DNA from: Vallicoccus soli
GTDB taxonomy: Bacteria; Actinomycetota; Actinomycetes; Motilibacterales; Motilibacteraceae
Assembly: GCF_003594885.1 (NCBI RefSeq)
Contig: NZ_QZEZ01000005.1
Span: 124,001 to 188,000 of the forward strand
Reading direction: 5' to 3'
Length of the DNA: 64,000 bases
Below, piece after piece: positions 26,829 through 35,485 of this stretch. Position 1 is the first letter of the stretch. Every line of letters begins with the position of its first letter. Position numbers and translations under genes: made by a program. Under the pieces are notes generated by a model that made no database searches, was not told the origin of the DNA, and worked only from the letters and a program-made list of their open reading frames with translations.

Positions 26829-28130
26829 TCAGCGCACCAGCACCACGGCGTCCGGGTCGCGCTCCGGGCGCGGGGCGGGCGGCTGCGCGGGGTGCCCGAC
26901 GGCGACCGCGCCCAGCGGCTCCCAGTCCGCGGGCAGGTCGAGCCCGGCGCGCACGACGTCCTGGCAGAACAGCGTGCTGGACACCCACGCGCTGCCCAGG
27001 CCCTCGACGGCGAGCGCGACGAGCAGGTTCTGCACGCCGGCGCCCGCGGCGACGAGGAACATCGCCCGCTCGGCCCCGGCGCGCCGCGCGTCGGGGTAGG
27101 CGTGCGCGCCCTCGGCGACGAGGCAGGGCACGACGAGGTACGGCGCGCGCCGCAGCACGTCCCCGCGCCGCAGGCGCCGGGCCACCGCGTCGTCGTCGAA
27201 CCCGTCGCCGCGCAGGTCCTCGGCCCAGGCGGCGGCCATGGCGTCGAGCAGGCGGGTGCGCCGGTCGGGGTCCTCGAGCAGCACGAAGCGCCACGGCACG
27301 GTGTGGTGCGGCGCGGGAGCGGTGAGGGCGGCGGCGACGGCCCGCCGCACGGCCGCGGGGTCCACCGGGGCGTCGGTGAACGAGCGCACGGTCCGCCGGG
27401 CGGCGAGCACGTCGCGGCTGCCGAGGCGGAACATGTCGTGCTCGGCGGGCCGTACGAGCGCCCTCGCCCCCGGCCCGTCCTCCTCGCCCACCCGGGCGGC
27501 GAGCCCGCGCACCACCGCGACGGGCACCCCCGCGAGCTTGCCCTTGACGAGCTCGGCCGCCGCCGCCACCTCGTCGGCGACGGCGGTGACGGTGGCACCG
27601 AGCGGGTTGCCGTACGGGTCCCGGCGCCCCCGGTGGTCCTCGAGCGGGTCCAGGCCGGCCACGCCGATGGCGAGGTCGACGAGGCCCTCGCGCCAGGCCC
27701 GCCCCGCCGTGTCGGTGACGACGACGGCGAGCCGGCGCCTGGTGCGCCGCCCGAGCGCGGCCCGCAGGCCCCGGGCGGACGCGTCGGGGTCCTCCGGCAG
27801 CAGCAGCACGGTGCCCGCGGGCGTGTTGGAGGCGTCCACGCCGGCCGCGGCGAGCACGAGCCCGTGGCGGGTCTCGACGATCCGGGTGGCGCCGCGGCGC
27901 GCGACCACCCGCACGGTCTCCGCCTCGACCGCCGCCTCCCGGTCCGGCGCGGCGAGCACGCGGCCCTCGGCCTTGCTGACCACCTTGGAGGTCACGACGA
28001 CGACGTCGCCGTCGGCGAGCTCGACCGCGTCCGCGACGAGGGCGGCGAGGTCGTCGCCGGGGCGGACCTCGGGGAGCCCGTGCACCGGCAGCACCTCGAG
28101 CCCGGTCGCGGCGGGGGCCCGGTCGCTCAC
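26829..28130 (-). CDS. fbiB: coenzyme F420-0:L-glutamate ligase fused to nitroreductase domain
   Basis: Adds the glutamate tail to coenzyme F420-0. The protein is 433 residues, the length of two-domain mycobacterial FbiB. Residues about 1-240 are the CofE-like ligase ([58 protein letters not shown]). Residues about 250-433 are a flavin-binding nitroreductase-type domain ([35 protein letters not shown]), which in mycobacteria reduces dehydro-F420-0. The GTG overlaps the fbiA stop as GTGA, so ligase and transferase are coupled. F420 serves actinobacterial redox enzymes; no F420-dependent enzyme is evident in this window. Confidence 0.94.
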   Translation of the reverse strand: MSDRAPAATGLEVLPVHGLPEVRPGDDLAALVADAVELADGDVVVVTSKVVSKAEGRVLAAPDREAAVEAETVRVVARRGATRIVETRHGLVLAAAGVDASNTPAGTVLLLPEDPDASARGLRAALGRRTRRRLAVVVTDTAGRAWREGLVDLAIGVAGLDPLEDHRGRRDPYGNPLGATVTAVADEVAAAAELVKGKLAGVPVAVVRGLAARVGEEDGPGARALVRPAEHDMFRLGSRDVLAARRTVRSFTDAPVDPAAVRRAVAAALTAPAPHHTVPWRFVLLEDPDRRTRLLDAMAAAWAEDLRGDGFDDDAVARRLRRGDVLRRAPYLVVPCLVAEGAHAYPDARRAGAERAMFLVAAGAGVQNLLVALAVEGLGSAWVSSTLFCQDVVRAGLDLPADWEPLGAVAVGHPAQPPAPRPERDPDAVVLVR

Positions 28131-29134
28131 GCGCGCACCTCGGCGGCCAGGTCGAGCGCGGCGCGCGCCATGGCCGCGGAGGCCTCGAGGTCGCGCATGA
28201 GCAGGGGCACCGCCCGGCAGCGGATGCCCAGCGCCTCGACCTCGGCGACGGCGTCGGCGTCGCGCTCGTCGACGAGCCAGCCGTCGAGCAGCCCGCCGGC
28301 GCCGCGCGCCCCGTAGTGCGCGGCCACCGCGGCGGCGGTGGGCTCCACCCCGATCGCCGCGAGGACCTTGTCGGCCATCCCGCGCACCGGGGCGCCGCCG
28401 ACCACGGGGGACAGGCCGACGACGGGCGCGCCCGCGGCCCGCAGCGCGTCGGCGACCCCGGGGACGGCGAGCACGGTGCCGATCGACACCACCGGGTTGG
28501 ACGGGGGCAGGAGCACCACGTCGGCGTCGGCGACGGCCTCGAGCACCCCGGGGCCGGGGCGGGCGGCGTCCGCGCCCACCGGCACCACGGACAGCGCCGG
28601 CGGTGCGGCGCGCAGGCGCACCCAGTACTCCTGGAAGTGCACGGCCCGCCGGCCCTGGTCGTCCTCGACGACGACGTGCGTCTCCACCGGGTCGTCGGTC
28701 ATGGGCAGCAGGCGCACCCCGAGGGCGGGCAGGCCCCAGCGGGCGCAGAGGGCCTGCGTCACGGCCGAGAGGGGGTAGCCGGCCCCGAGCATCTGCGTGC
28801 GCACCACGTGGGTGGCGATGTCGCGGTCGCCGAGGCCGAACCACTGCGGCTCCACGCCGTACGCGGCGAGCTCCTCCTTGACCGCGAACGTCTCGTCGGC
28901 CCGGCCCCACCCCTGCTCCTCGTGGATCCCGCCGCCGAGCGTGTACATGACGGTGTCCAGGTCGGGGCAGACGCGCAGGCCGAAGAGGGTGATGTCGTCC
29001 CCGGTGTTGCCGATGACGTCGACGCGCGCGCCGGGGGCCGCGGCGAGCAGTCCGCGCAGGAAGCGCGCGCCGCCGATGCCGCCCGCGGGGACGACGACGC
29101 GCGGCCCGGCGGGGGAGGGGGTCGGCGCGCTCAC
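28127..29134 (-). CDS. fbiA: phospho-enolpyruvyl/lactyl (CofD-type) transferase for F420-0 synthesis
   Basis: CofD/FbiA transfers the (enol)pyruvyl or lactyl phosphate unit to the deazaflavin Fo. At 335 residues it is full length. Family motifs are [93 protein letters not shown] and [16 protein letters not shown]. The GTG start was chosen by homology and because a reverse CAGGAT lies six bases upstream, while a longer frame runs into GC-rich repeats. It is coupled to fbiB and divergent from whiB, as in other actinobacteria. Confidence 0.94.
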   Translation of the reverse strand: MSAPTPSPAGPRVVVPAGGIGGARFLRGLLAAAPGARVDVIGNTGDDITLFGLRVCPDLDTVMYTLGGGIHEEQGWGRADETFAVKEELAAYGVEPQWFGLGDRDIATHVVRTQMLGAGYPLSAVTQALCARWGLPALGVRLLPMTDDPVETHVVVEDDQGRRAVHFQEYWVRLRAAPPALSVVPVGADAARPGPGVLEAVADADVVLLPPSNPVVSIGTVLAVPGVADALRAAGAPVVGLSPVVGGAPVRGMADKVLAAIGVEPTAAAVAAHYGARGAGGLLDGWLVDERDADAVAEVEALGIRCRAVPLLMRDLEASAAMARAALDLAAEVRA

Positions 29135-29170
29135 CGGCCCATCCTGCCGGGCGGCGGCCCCGGGGCGCGG

Positions 29171-29229
29171 CGCCGGGCCCCGCCGGGGCACGGCGCGCGG
29201 CGCCGGCCCCGCCGGGGCACGGCGCGCGG
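29171..29229. repeat. tandem direct repeat of about 29-30 bp in the fbiA-whiB gap
   Basis: The units 29171-29200 and 29201-29229 are identical apart from one inserted G near the start of the first. They are G+C only except for one A each. They lie in the divergent gap, upstream of the fbiA start and outside the whiB promoter. Confidence 0.75.
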
Positions 29230-29297
29230 CGCGTGGGGCTGCTGTGGCGCGAGGGGCCAGCGAGCGGCGATAGCACCCGGCACCGACACGCCCGGGG

Positions 29298-29327
29298 TTG
29301 ACGCGCCGCGAACGCCCCTTGTGTAAT
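29298..29327 (+). promoter_or_regulatory. whiB promoter: TTGACG, 18-base spacer, TGTAAT
   Basis: The -35 is at 29298-29303 and the -10 at 29322-29327. The -10 overlaps a short imperfect repeat GTGTAATTCCACCC / GTGTGGTTCACCC (29321-29347). A GACAC pentamer (29285-29289), the core that the sporulation regulator WhiA recognises in Streptomyces, lies just upstream; with five bases this is only suggestive. Transcription would give a leader of about 65 bases. Confidence 0.65.
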
Positions 29328-29397
29328 TCCACCCGTGTGGTTCACCCGGTCGGTGGGCACCATCGGGGCACGCACAGTCAGGGCTAGGAGGCGCACA

Positions 29398-29655
29398 GTG
29401 ACTGAGGACCTTCCCCTCGTCGACGGGACCGCTGAGGAGCTCAGCTGGCAGGAGCGCGCGCTCTGCGCCCAGACGGATCCGGAGGCCTTCTTCCCGGAGA
29501 AGGGCGGCTCCACGAGGGAGGCCAAGAAGGTCTGCCTCGGGTGCGACGTGCGCGCGGAGTGCCTGGAGTACGCGCTGGAGCACGACGAGCGCTTCGGCAT
29601 CTGGGGCGGGCTGAGCGAGCGCGAGCGGCGGCGGCTCAAGAAGCTCGCGGTCTGA
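29398..29655 (+). CDS. whiB: WhiB-family iron-sulfur transcription factor
   Basis: A small (85-residue) DNA-binding or sigma-factor-binding regulator with a [4Fe-4S] cluster. The four cluster cysteines are Cys23, Cys46, Cys49 and Cys55 (C-x22-C-x2-C-x5-C). [16 protein letters not shown] is the turn plus basic tail of the family. [20 protein letters not shown] is nearly the WhiB/WhiB2 (WhmD) consensus, the group linked to septation and sporulation. The GTG start has AGGAGG seven bases upstream; an in-frame GTG at 29335 lies before it and has no such site. It is divergent from fbiA, the arrangement seen from memory in mycobacteria. Confidence 0.95.
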   Translation: MTEDLPLVDGTAEELSWQERALCAQTDPEAFFPEKGGSTREAKKVCLGCDVRAECLEYALEHDERFGIWGGLSERERRRLKKLAV

Positions 29656-29699
29656 GCGGCGGTACGCCCCCCGGCGCGGCGCCCCGTCGCCGGCGGGCG

Positions 29700-30137
29700 T
29701 CAGTCCCGGTCGCGGTGGTCGGGGTCGACGGTCTCCGGCTCCAGGCCCAGCAGCTCGGCCACCTGCTCGACGACGACCTCGTGCACGAGCAGGGCGAGCT
29801 CGCGCTCCTCGGGCGCACGGGCCTCGACCGGGCGCCGGAAGACGACGACCCGCGCCGGGGAGCCCGCCCCCTCGGCGCCGGCGGGCACCGAGCGGCCCAG
29901 CGGCACCGGGTCGGCCGCGGGGTCGGCCGGCGCCGGCAGCCCGGCCGGCGGCACCTCCTCGACGGCGAACTCCACGTCGGCCAGCTCCCGGGACCAGTCC
30001 CGCTCGAGCCGCTCCACCGCGTCGAGCACGAGGTCGTCGAAGCGCTCGGCGCGCGAGCGCGACAGCGGCACCTCCGGCGGGCTCAGCGGCCCGCGCACCC
30101 CTCGCCCGCGCCGGTCCCGGCGGCGTCCCCTCAGCAC
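29700..30137 (-). CDS. zincin-like metallopeptidase-family protein with degenerate active site
   Basis: The 145-residue protein resembles the metallopeptidase family PF06262. RFDDLVLDAVERLERDW starts the fold, and LALLVHEVVVEQVAELLG holds the expected zinc helix. The motif reads H119-E120-x3-E124-Q125 rather than HExxH, so the second zinc histidine is missing and peptidase activity is doubtful. The central part is Pro/Ala-rich. From memory, a protein of this type is divergent from a DUF3499 gene in many actinobacteria, as here. The GTG start has a reverse TAGGCT six bases upstream. The role is unknown. Confidence 0.8.
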   Translation of the reverse strand: MLRGRRRDRRGRGVRGPLSPPEVPLSRSRAERFDDLVLDAVERLERDWSRELADVEFAVEEVPPAGLPAPADPAADPVPLGRSVPAGAEGAGSPARVVVFRRPVEARAPEERELALLVHEVVVEQVAELLGLEPETVDPDHRDRD

Positions 30138-30143
30138 CCGCCC

Positions 30144-30292
30144 AGCCTAGGCCCGCCCCCGCGCCGCCCCCGCCCGTCGGGGCGCCCCGCCCACCGGCCC
30201 GGCCCGGCCCGGCCCCGCACGGCGCGACACGGCGCGACACGACGCGCGGGAGCGGCCGGCCTGCCGGCGTCCGGGCGGCGGCGGGGTACCGT
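30144..30292. promoter_or_regulatory. divergent region with reverse TAGGCT, forward TACCGT and G+C-only tandem tracts
   Basis: The reverse TAGGCT (30149-30144) serves the zincin-like gene. The forward TACCGT (30287-30292) lies eight bases before the DUF3499 GTG. Between them are tandem CCGGC-type tracts (about 30194-30216) and three copies of a GGCGCGACAC-like unit (about 30220-30247). Confidence 0.5.
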
Positions 30293-30300
30293 CTGCGCTC

Positions 30301-30666
30301 GTGAGTCCCGTCCGCCGCTGCTCGCGCACCGCGTGCGGGCGCCCCGCGGTGGCGACGCTGACCTACGTGTACGCCGACTCCACGGCGGTGCTCGGCCCGC
30401 TCGCGACGTACGCCGAGCCGCACTGCTACGACCTGTGCGCCGCCCACGCCGAGCGCCTCACGGCGCCGCGCGGCTGGGAGGTCCTGCGCCTCGCGCCCGA
30501 CCCCGACGCCCTCGTGCCCAGCAGCGACGACCTCGCCGCGCTCGCCGACGCCGTGCGCGAGGCGGCCCGGCCGGCGCCGCCGGCCGCGCGCGCCGAGCCC
30601 GAGCGGCGCACCGCCGAGGTGGGGCGCCGCGGGCACCTGCGGGTGCTGCGCAGCCCCGAGCGCTGA
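30301..30666 (+). CDS. DUF3499-family protein
   Basis: A 121-residue actinobacterial protein of unknown function. Cys7 and Cys12 in RRCSRTACGRPA, and the later CYDLCAAHAERL cluster, give a likely zinc-binding set of Cys/His. TYVYADSTAVLGPL follows the first pair. After about residue 75 the chain is Ala/Pro/Arg-rich and probably disordered. It lies directly upstream of the zinc-ribbon gene and phosphomannomutase, a conserved neighbourhood in actinobacteria. The GTG start has a TACCGT eight bases upstream and no ribosome site. Confidence 0.88.
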   Translation: MSPVRRCSRTACGRPAVATLTYVYADSTAVLGPLATYAEPHCYDLCAAHAERLTAPRGWEVLRLAPDPDALVPSSDDLAALADAVREAARPAPPAARAEPERRTAEVGRRGHLRVLRSPER

Positions 30667-30773
30667 CGCGCCCCGCAGCGCACCGCCCCGGGCGCCACCC
30701 GCCCGGTCGCTCAAGGCCCGGGCCCGCCGTGCCGAGGAGGGGACCACCACCCCCTCCCGGACAGGAGCCGCCC

Positions 30774-31025
30774 GTGGCCCGCCGCACCCGTACCGTCAAG
30801 CCGGAGCAGCCCCTCGGCTCGCTGCTGCAGGCCCCCGCCGCCGAGCGCGGCAGCTGCGCCGCCTGCGGCAGCGAGAGCGTCACGCGCCTCGCGATGGACC
30901 TCACCGACGGCACGCCCGTCACCTTCGTCTCGTGCCACCGCTGCGAGCGGCGCAGCTGGACCGCCCCGGACGGCTCCGAGCTGCCGGTCGCCTCGGTGCT
31001 GGAGCGCACCCGCAAGCGCACCTGA
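30774..31025 (+). CDS. small zinc-ribbon protein
   Basis: An 83-residue protein with two CxxC knuckles, Cys28/Cys31 (SCAACGSES) and Cys54/Cys57 (CHRCERRSW), forming a likely zinc ribbon. The basic N-terminus VARRTRTVKPEQ and C-terminus ERTRKRT could contact nucleic acid, but this is a guess. It is conserved between DUF3499 and phosphomannomutase in related genomes (from memory). The GTG was chosen because CAGGAG stands seven bases upstream; the open frame extends much further without homology. Confidence 0.78.
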   Translation: MARRTRTVKPEQPLGSLLQAPAAERGSCAACGSESVTRLAMDLTDGTPVTFVSCHRCERRSWTAPDGSELPVASVLERTRKRT

Positions 31026-31055
31026 GCGGGGCTCGGGCGCGGGGCGGGGGACCGC

Positions 31056-31061
31056 TAGGCT
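31056..31061 (+). promoter_or_regulatory. TAGGCT -10 of the phosphomannomutase operon
   Basis: TAGGCT ends six bases before the GTG at 31068, and there is no Shine-Dalgarno. It would drive manB, the Trm112-like gene and the SIS gene as one leaderless transcript. Confidence 0.6.
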
Positions 31062-31067
31062 CCCGCC

Positions 31068-32447
31068 GTGCCCGACCTCACCCGGCCCGACCTGTCCCGG
31101 ATCGTCAAGTCGTACGACGTGCGCGGCCTGGTGCCGCAGGAGCTCGACGAGGGGCTGGCCCGCGCCTTCGGCGCCGCCTTCGTGCGGGTCGTCGGCGCCT
31201 CCGGCGGGCGCGTCGTCGTGGGCCACGACATGCGCCCGTCCTCGCCGGGGCTCGTGGCGGCCTTCGTCGAGGGGGCGACCGCGCAGGGCGCGGACGTCGT
31301 GGCCATCGGCCTCGCCTCCACCGACCAGCTCTACTTCGCCAGCGGCTCGCTCGGCTGCCCCGGCGCCATGTTCACCGCGAGCCACAACCCGGCCGGCTAC
31401 AACGGCATCAAGATGTGCCGGGCCGGGGCCGTGCCCCTCGGCCTCGACAGCGGGCTGGGCGAGGTGCGCCGCCTCGTCGAGGAGGGCGTGCCCGCCCACG
31501 ACGGCCCGCGCGGCAGCGTCGAGGAGCGCGACCTGCTCGGCGCGTACGGCGAGCACCTGCGCTCCCTCGTCGACCTCAGCGGCAACCGCCGCCTGACGGT
31601 CGTCGTCGACGCCGGCAACGGGATGGCCGGGCACACGGTGCCCGGCGTGCTCACCGGGCTGCCGCTCGACGTGGTGCCGATGTACTTCGAGCTCGACGGC
31701 ACGTTCCCGAACCACGAGGCCAACCCGATCGAGCCGCACAACCTGGTCGACCTGCAGGCGGCGGTGCGCCGCGAGGGCGCCGACGTGGGCCTGGCCTTCG
31801 ACGGCGACGCCGACCGCTGCTTCCTCGTCGACGAGCGCGGCGAGGTCGTGCCTCCCTCGGCGCTCACGGCGCTCATCGCGGTGCGCGAGCTCGTCAAGGC
31901 GCCCGGCAGCGCGGTGATCCACAACCTCATCACCTCGCGCGCGGTGCCCGAGATCGTCGCGGAGCACGGCGGCACCCCGGTGCGCGAGCGCGTCGGGCAC
32001 TCGTTCATCAAGGCGCGGATGGCGCAGACCGACGCCGTCTTCGGCGGCGAGCACTCGGGGCACTTCTACTTCCGCGACTTCTGGCGCGCCGACTCCGGCA
32101 TGCTCGCGGCGCTGCACGCGCTCGCCGCCCTCGGCGAGCAGGAGCGCCCGCTGTCCGCGCTGGTGGCGCAGTACGACCGCTACGCCACCTCCGGCGAGGT
32201 CAACAGCACCGTCGCCGACCAGCGGGCGTCGATGGAGCAGGTGCGCACCCTGCTCGCCGGGCGCCCCGGCGTCGTCGTCGACGAGCTCGACGGCGTCACC
32301 TTCACCACCCCCGACTGGTGGGTGAACGTGCGACCCTCGGGGACCGAGCCGCTGCTGCGGCTCAACGTCGAGGCGCGCGACGCGGCGACGATGGCCGCGC
32401 TGCGCGACGAGGTCCTGGCCGTCATCCGCGAGGAGGGAGCCGCGTGA
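31068..32447 (+). CDS. manB: phosphomannomutase / phosphoglucomutase
   Basis: Interconverts mannose-6-phosphate and mannose-1-phosphate, feeding GDP-mannose synthesis. The 459 residues show all four phosphohexomutase sites. The phosphoserine is Ser105 in FTASHNPAGYNG, the Mg-binding loop is LAFDGDADRCFLVD, the sugar-specificity loop is FGGEHSGHFYFRDF, and the phosphate-binding loop is VRPSGTEPLLRLNVEA. It is close in sequence to actinobacterial PmmA (Rv3257c, from memory). The name manB is used here in the mutase sense; the guanylyltransferase at 23315 carries the same symbol in mycobacteria. Its stop overlaps the next gene by GTGA. Confidence 0.95.
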   Translation: MPDLTRPDLSRIVKSYDVRGLVPQELDEGLARAFGAAFVRVVGASGGRVVVGHDMRPSSPGLVAAFVEGATAQGADVVAIGLASTDQLYFASGSLGCPGAMFTASHNPAGYNGIKMCRAGAVPLGLDSGLGEVRRLVEEGVPAHDGPRGSVEERDLLGAYGEHLRSLVDLSGNRRLTVVVDAGNGMAGHTVPGVLTGLPLDVVPMYFELDGTFPNHEANPIEPHNLVDLQAAVRREGADVGLAFDGDADRCFLVDERGEVVPPSALTALIAVRELVKAPGSAVIHNLITSRAVPEIVAEHGGTPVRERVGHSFIKARMAQTDAVFGGEHSGHFYFRDFWRADSGMLAALHALAALGEQERPLSALVAQYDRYATSGEVNSTVADQRASMEQVRTLLAGRPGVVVDELDGVTFTTPDWWVNVRPSGTEPLLRLNVEARDAATMAALRDEVLAVIREEGAA

Positions 32448-32632
32448 ACCTGTCGCCCGGCCTGCTGGACGTGCTCGCCTGCCCCGTCTGCCACAGCCCG
32501 CTGCGCGCCGACGACGCGGCGTCCGAGCTCGTGTGCACGGCGCCGCCCATCACGTGCGGGCGCGCCTACCCGGTGCGCGACGACATCCCGGTGCTGCTCG
32601 TGGACGAGGCCCGCCTCCCGGACCCGTCGTGA
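32444..32632 (+). CDS. Trm112-like zinc-binding protein
   Basis: A 62-residue zinc-ribbon protein. It has Cys13/Cys16 in VLACPVCHSPL, a second pair in LVCTAP and ITCGRAYPV, then RDDIPVLLVDEA. The YPVRDDIPVLL tail is the Trm112p-like (PF03966) signature. In eukaryotes Trm112 activates methyltransferases; in actinobacteria such small proteins sit next to phosphomannomutase with no established role. The GTG overlaps the mutase stop, and its own stop overlaps the SIS gene by GTGA, giving a tightly coupled trio. Confidence 0.9.
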   Translation: MNLSPGLLDVLACPVCHSPLRADDAASELVCTAPPITCGRAYPVRDDIPVLLVDEARLPDPS

Positions 32633-33759
32633 GCGTCGACGAGTCGCTCCTCGACGACCCGGGCGCGGTCCTCGCGGCCGACCGCTCCGAGCTGCTGCGC
32701 TTCGTGGCGACGTCGGGGGCCCAGGTCCGCGAGGCGATGACGCGCGCCGACGAGGCGGGCGTGGCCCGCCTCGCCGAGGACGGCCGGCCCCGCTCGGTGG
32801 TCGTCGCGGCCGCGGGCGCCTCGCGCCACGTGGGGTCGGTGCTCGAGGCCGTCGCCGGGGCGAGCTGCCCCGTGCCGGTGCTGCGGGCCGACGGCTTCGC
32901 GCTGCCCGGCTGGGTGGGTCCGCTCGACCTCGTCGTGGCGGTCGGCGGCGCGACGCCGCCGGAGGAGACCTGGGCGCTCGCCGACGAGTCGGCGCGCCGC
33001 GGCTGCCGCCTGCTCGTCGTCGCGCCCCCGGAGGGGCCGCTCGCCGAGGCGGCCCGCCGCGCCCGCGGCGTGCACGTGCCCGTGCACCGCAGCGGCCGCC
33101 CCAGCCGGGCGGACCTGTGGGCCCGGGCCGTCCCGCTGCTGCTCGCCGCCGACGCCCTCGGCCTGGCCTCGGTGCCGATGGACGCCCTCGAGCGCGCCGC
33201 CGACCGGCTGGACCGCACCGCGGAGCGCTGCGGCCCGGCGGTGGACCCGCTGGACAACCCCGCCAAGTCGCTGGCCCTGCAGCTCATCGACGCGCTGCCG
33301 CTGCTGTGGGCGAGCGGCGACGTCGCGGCCATGCCCGCGCGCCGCTTCGCCGACCGCATCGCCGTCGACGCCGGGCTGCCCGCCGTCGCCGACGAGCTAC
33401 CGGCGGCCGGGCACGCCGCCGCGGCGCTGCTCGACGGGTCGCTGCGCCCCGACGAGGACGACTTCTTCCGCGACCGGGTCGAGGAGGGTGGCGTCGGCCG
33501 GCCCCGGGTCGTCGTCGTGCGCGACGCGGAGGAGGACCCCCGGGTCGCCCTGCGCCGCGAGCAGCTCGCGCAGATCGCGGCGGACGGCGGGGTCGCCTGG
33601 AGCGAGGTCGTCGCCACTCCGGGGCACCCGGTGGAGCGGCTCGCCGAGCTCGTCTCGGTGACCGACTTCGCCGCGACGTACCTCGCGCTCGTCCACGGCA
33701 CGGACCCCTCGCGCCGCTCCACGGTCAACGAGCTCGACGACCGCACCCGGCGCCGGTAG
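32629..33759 (+). CDS. SIS-domain protein, phosphosugar isomerase-like
   Basis: The 376-residue protein has two SIS (sugar isomerase) halves. SVVVAAAGASRHVGSVLEAVAG and DLVVAVGGATPPEETWALADES form the first phosphosugar site, and DNPAKSLALQLIDALPLLWAS opens the second. This is the PGI/PMI-type bifunctional family found beside phosphomannomutase in actinobacteria. It may isomerise fructose-6-phosphate and mannose-6-phosphate, but substrate evidence is by family only. The GTG start lies in the Trm112-like stop. No separate manA is found in the window. A perfect 12-bp hairpin follows one base after the stop. Confidence 0.85.
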   Translation: MSVDESLLDDPGAVLAADRSELLRFVATSGAQVREAMTRADEAGVARLAEDGRPRSVVVAAAGASRHVGSVLEAVAGASCPVPVLRADGFALPGWVGPLDLVVAVGGATPPEETWALADESARRGCRLLVVAPPEGPLAEAARRARGVHVPVHRSGRPSRADLWARAVPLLLAADALGLASVPMDALERAADRLDRTAERCGPAVDPLDNPAKSLALQLIDALPLLWASGDVAAMPARRFADRIAVDAGLPAVADELPAAGHAAAALLDGSLRPDEDDFFRDRVEEGGVGRPRVVVVRDAEEDPRVALRREQLAQIAADGGVAWSEVVATPGHPVERLAELVSVTDFAATYLALVHGTDPSRRSTVNELDDRTRRR

Positions 33760-33800
33760 GGCGCGCCGGACGGGTCCCGGCCGGGCCGGTCCGGCGCGCC
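33760..33800. terminator. perfect 12-bp hairpin between convergent genes
   Basis: Arms 33760-33771 and 33789-33800 (GGCGCGCCGGAC and its complement) enclose a 17-base loop that can itself fold. The repeat starts at the base after the SIS stop and ends six bases before the PRC-barrel stop. It has no T-tract. Confidence 0.75.
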
Positions 33801-33806
33801 GCTGCC

Positions 33807-34160
33807 TCAGCGGCGGCCGAGCCGCCGCTCGCCGGTGGCGCCGGGCACGTACGCCAGGCCGTAGTGCTCGAACACGGCCGGCTCGAGGTCGGCGGTGAGC
33901 TCGCCGTCGGTGTCGATCGACGGCGCCTCCTTGACGAGCTTCTTGTCGGCCATCACCTTGAGGTGCCCCGGCGCGACGAGGGCGCCGGCCAGCGGCACGA
34001 AGACGAGCTTCTTCGACACCACGCCGACCTTCACCGAGGCGAACGCGGGCTCCTGGGTCGCGGTGTCGTAGTACACCGACTCCAGGGACCCCACCTTGGC
34101 CCCCTCCGCGTCGACCACGTCGTGGCCGAGCCAGTCCCGCACGTCCTCCGCCTCGAACAC
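33807..34160 (-). CDS. PRC-barrel domain protein
   Basis: A 117-residue protein with a PRC-barrel at 1-70: VFEAEDVRDWLGHDVVDAEG, KVGSLESVYYDTATQEP and KLVFVPLAGALV are the usual strands. The tail includes EPAVFEHYGLAYVPGATGERRLG. Stand-alone PRC-barrel proteins occur widely in actinobacteria with stress-related guesses only. The GTG start has GGAGG eight bases upstream; the longer frame has no site. It converges on the SIS gene and is divergent from the BrkB gene. Confidence 0.85.
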   Translation of the reverse strand: MFEAEDVRDWLGHDVVDAEGAKVGSLESVYYDTATQEPAFASVKVGVVSKKLVFVPLAGALVAPGHLKVMADKKLVKEAPSIDTDGELTADLEPAVFEHYGLAYVPGATGERRLGRR

Positions 34161-34336
34161 GCTGCGCCTCCTCGTCGGTGCCCTGGCGCGGGCTGCGCCG
34201 GTCGCGGTCGACCGGTCCGGGCGCAGCATGCCCCGGCGCGTCGCGCGCTACGCAGCGGGCGCGCCGCGCCGGGCCGGGGGAGGCTGGGGGCGGGCGGGCG
34301 CGGGTGGACGGGGCCGCCGGCGGGGAGGAGCAGCGG

Positions 34337-35449
34337 GTGGTGCAGTGGCTCGACCGCTACCAGCGGCGCCGGCGGTGGCTCGGCTTCCCGCTCGCCGTCG
34401 TCTACAAGTACGTCGACGACCAGGGCGGCTACCTGTCCGCGCTCATCACCTACTACGCCTTCCTGTCGCTGTTCCCGCTGCTGCTGCTCTCCTCGACGGT
34501 CCTCGGCTTCGTCCTGTCCGGGAACCCCGACCTGCAGCAGCAGATCCTCGACACCGCGGTCGGGCAGATCCCCGTCATCGGCGACCAGCTCGCCGACCCG
34601 GACGCGCTGTCCGGCAGCGGGCTGGGCCTGCTCGTCGGCGTGCTCGGCACCCTCTACGCGGGCCTCGGGGTCGGCCAGGCCACGCAGAACGCCATGAACA
34701 TCTGCTGGGCGGTGCCGCGCAACGAGCGCCCGAACCCGATCACCTCCCGCGGGCGCAGCCTGGTCCTGCTGCTCACGGTGGGGCTCGCGGTGCTCGGCAC
34801 CACCGTGCTCTCGGCGATCGCCACGCGCGGCTCGGCGTTCGGCCTCGACGTGGGCCGCGACCTGCGCATCGCGACGACGGCCCTGGCCGTGCTCCTCAAC
34901 GTCACCGTCTTCGTCGTCACCTTCCGGGTCGCCACGGCCCTGGCGCTGCCGCTGCGGCACGTCCTGCCCGGCGCCCTGCTCGCCGCGGTCGTGTGGCAGC
35001 TGCTGCAGACGTTCGGCGCGGCGTACGTCTCCCACGTCGTCAGCACCGCCACCGCCGTGAACGGCGTCTTCGCCCTCGTGCTGGGGCTCGTCGCGTTCAT
35101 CTACCTCGAGGCCGTGGCCGTCGTCATGGGCGCCGAGGTGAACGTCGTCCGCGCCCGGCGCCTGTACCCGCGGGCCCTGCTGACCCCCTTCACCGACGCC
35201 GTCGAGCTGACCCCCGCCGACGAGCGGGCGTACGCGGGCTACGCCGGCGCCCAGCGGCACAAGGGCTTCGAGCAGGTGCAGGTGCGCTTCCGCAAGGACG
35301 GCGGCGGCGACGGCGACGGCGACGGCGGTGGTGACGGCGGCGGGGGCGCCACCGCGTCACCGCCGGCCGACGCCACCGACCCGTCCGACCCCGCCCCGCA
35401 CCGGGCCCCCGACCCCGCGCCCGACCCCGACCCCCTCAGCCCCCGCTGA
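34337..35449 (+). CDS. YihY/BrkB-family integral membrane protein
   Basis: The 370-residue protein has six to seven membrane helices, preceded by a basic amphipathic helix (WLDRYQRRRRWLGFPLAVV). The YihY signature is YKYVDDQGGYLSALITYYAFLSLFPLLLL, of which the GGYLSALITYYAF core is clearest. Later WQLLQTFGAAYVSHVV and VFALVLGLVAFIYLEAVAVVM match the family. The function is unsettled; older names (virulence factor, ribonuclease BN) are not well supported. The C-terminal 60 residues are Gly/Asp-rich then Pro/Asp-rich and probably disordered. The start was placed at the GTG seven bases after GGAGGAG; the next GTG is also possible. Confidence 0.85.
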   Translation: MVQWLDRYQRRRRWLGFPLAVVYKYVDDQGGYLSALITYYAFLSLFPLLLLSSTVLGFVLSGNPDLQQQILDTAVGQIPVIGDQLADPDALSGSGLGLLVGVLGTLYAGLGVGQATQNAMNICWAVPRNERPNPITSRGRSLVLLLTVGLAVLGTTVLSAIATRGSAFGLDVGRDLRIATTALAVLLNVTVFVVTFRVATALALPLRHVLPGALLAAVVWQLLQTFGAAYVSHVVSTATAVNGVFALVLGLVAFIYLEAVAVVMGAEVNVVRARRLYPRALLTPFTDAVELTPADERAYAGYAGAQRHKGFEQVQVRFRKDGGGDGDGDGGGDGGGGATASPPADATDPSDPAPHRAPDPAPDPDPLSPR

Positions 35450-35485
35450 GCGCCGCGAGGTGCGCAGGCGGCGGGCGGCCCTGCG

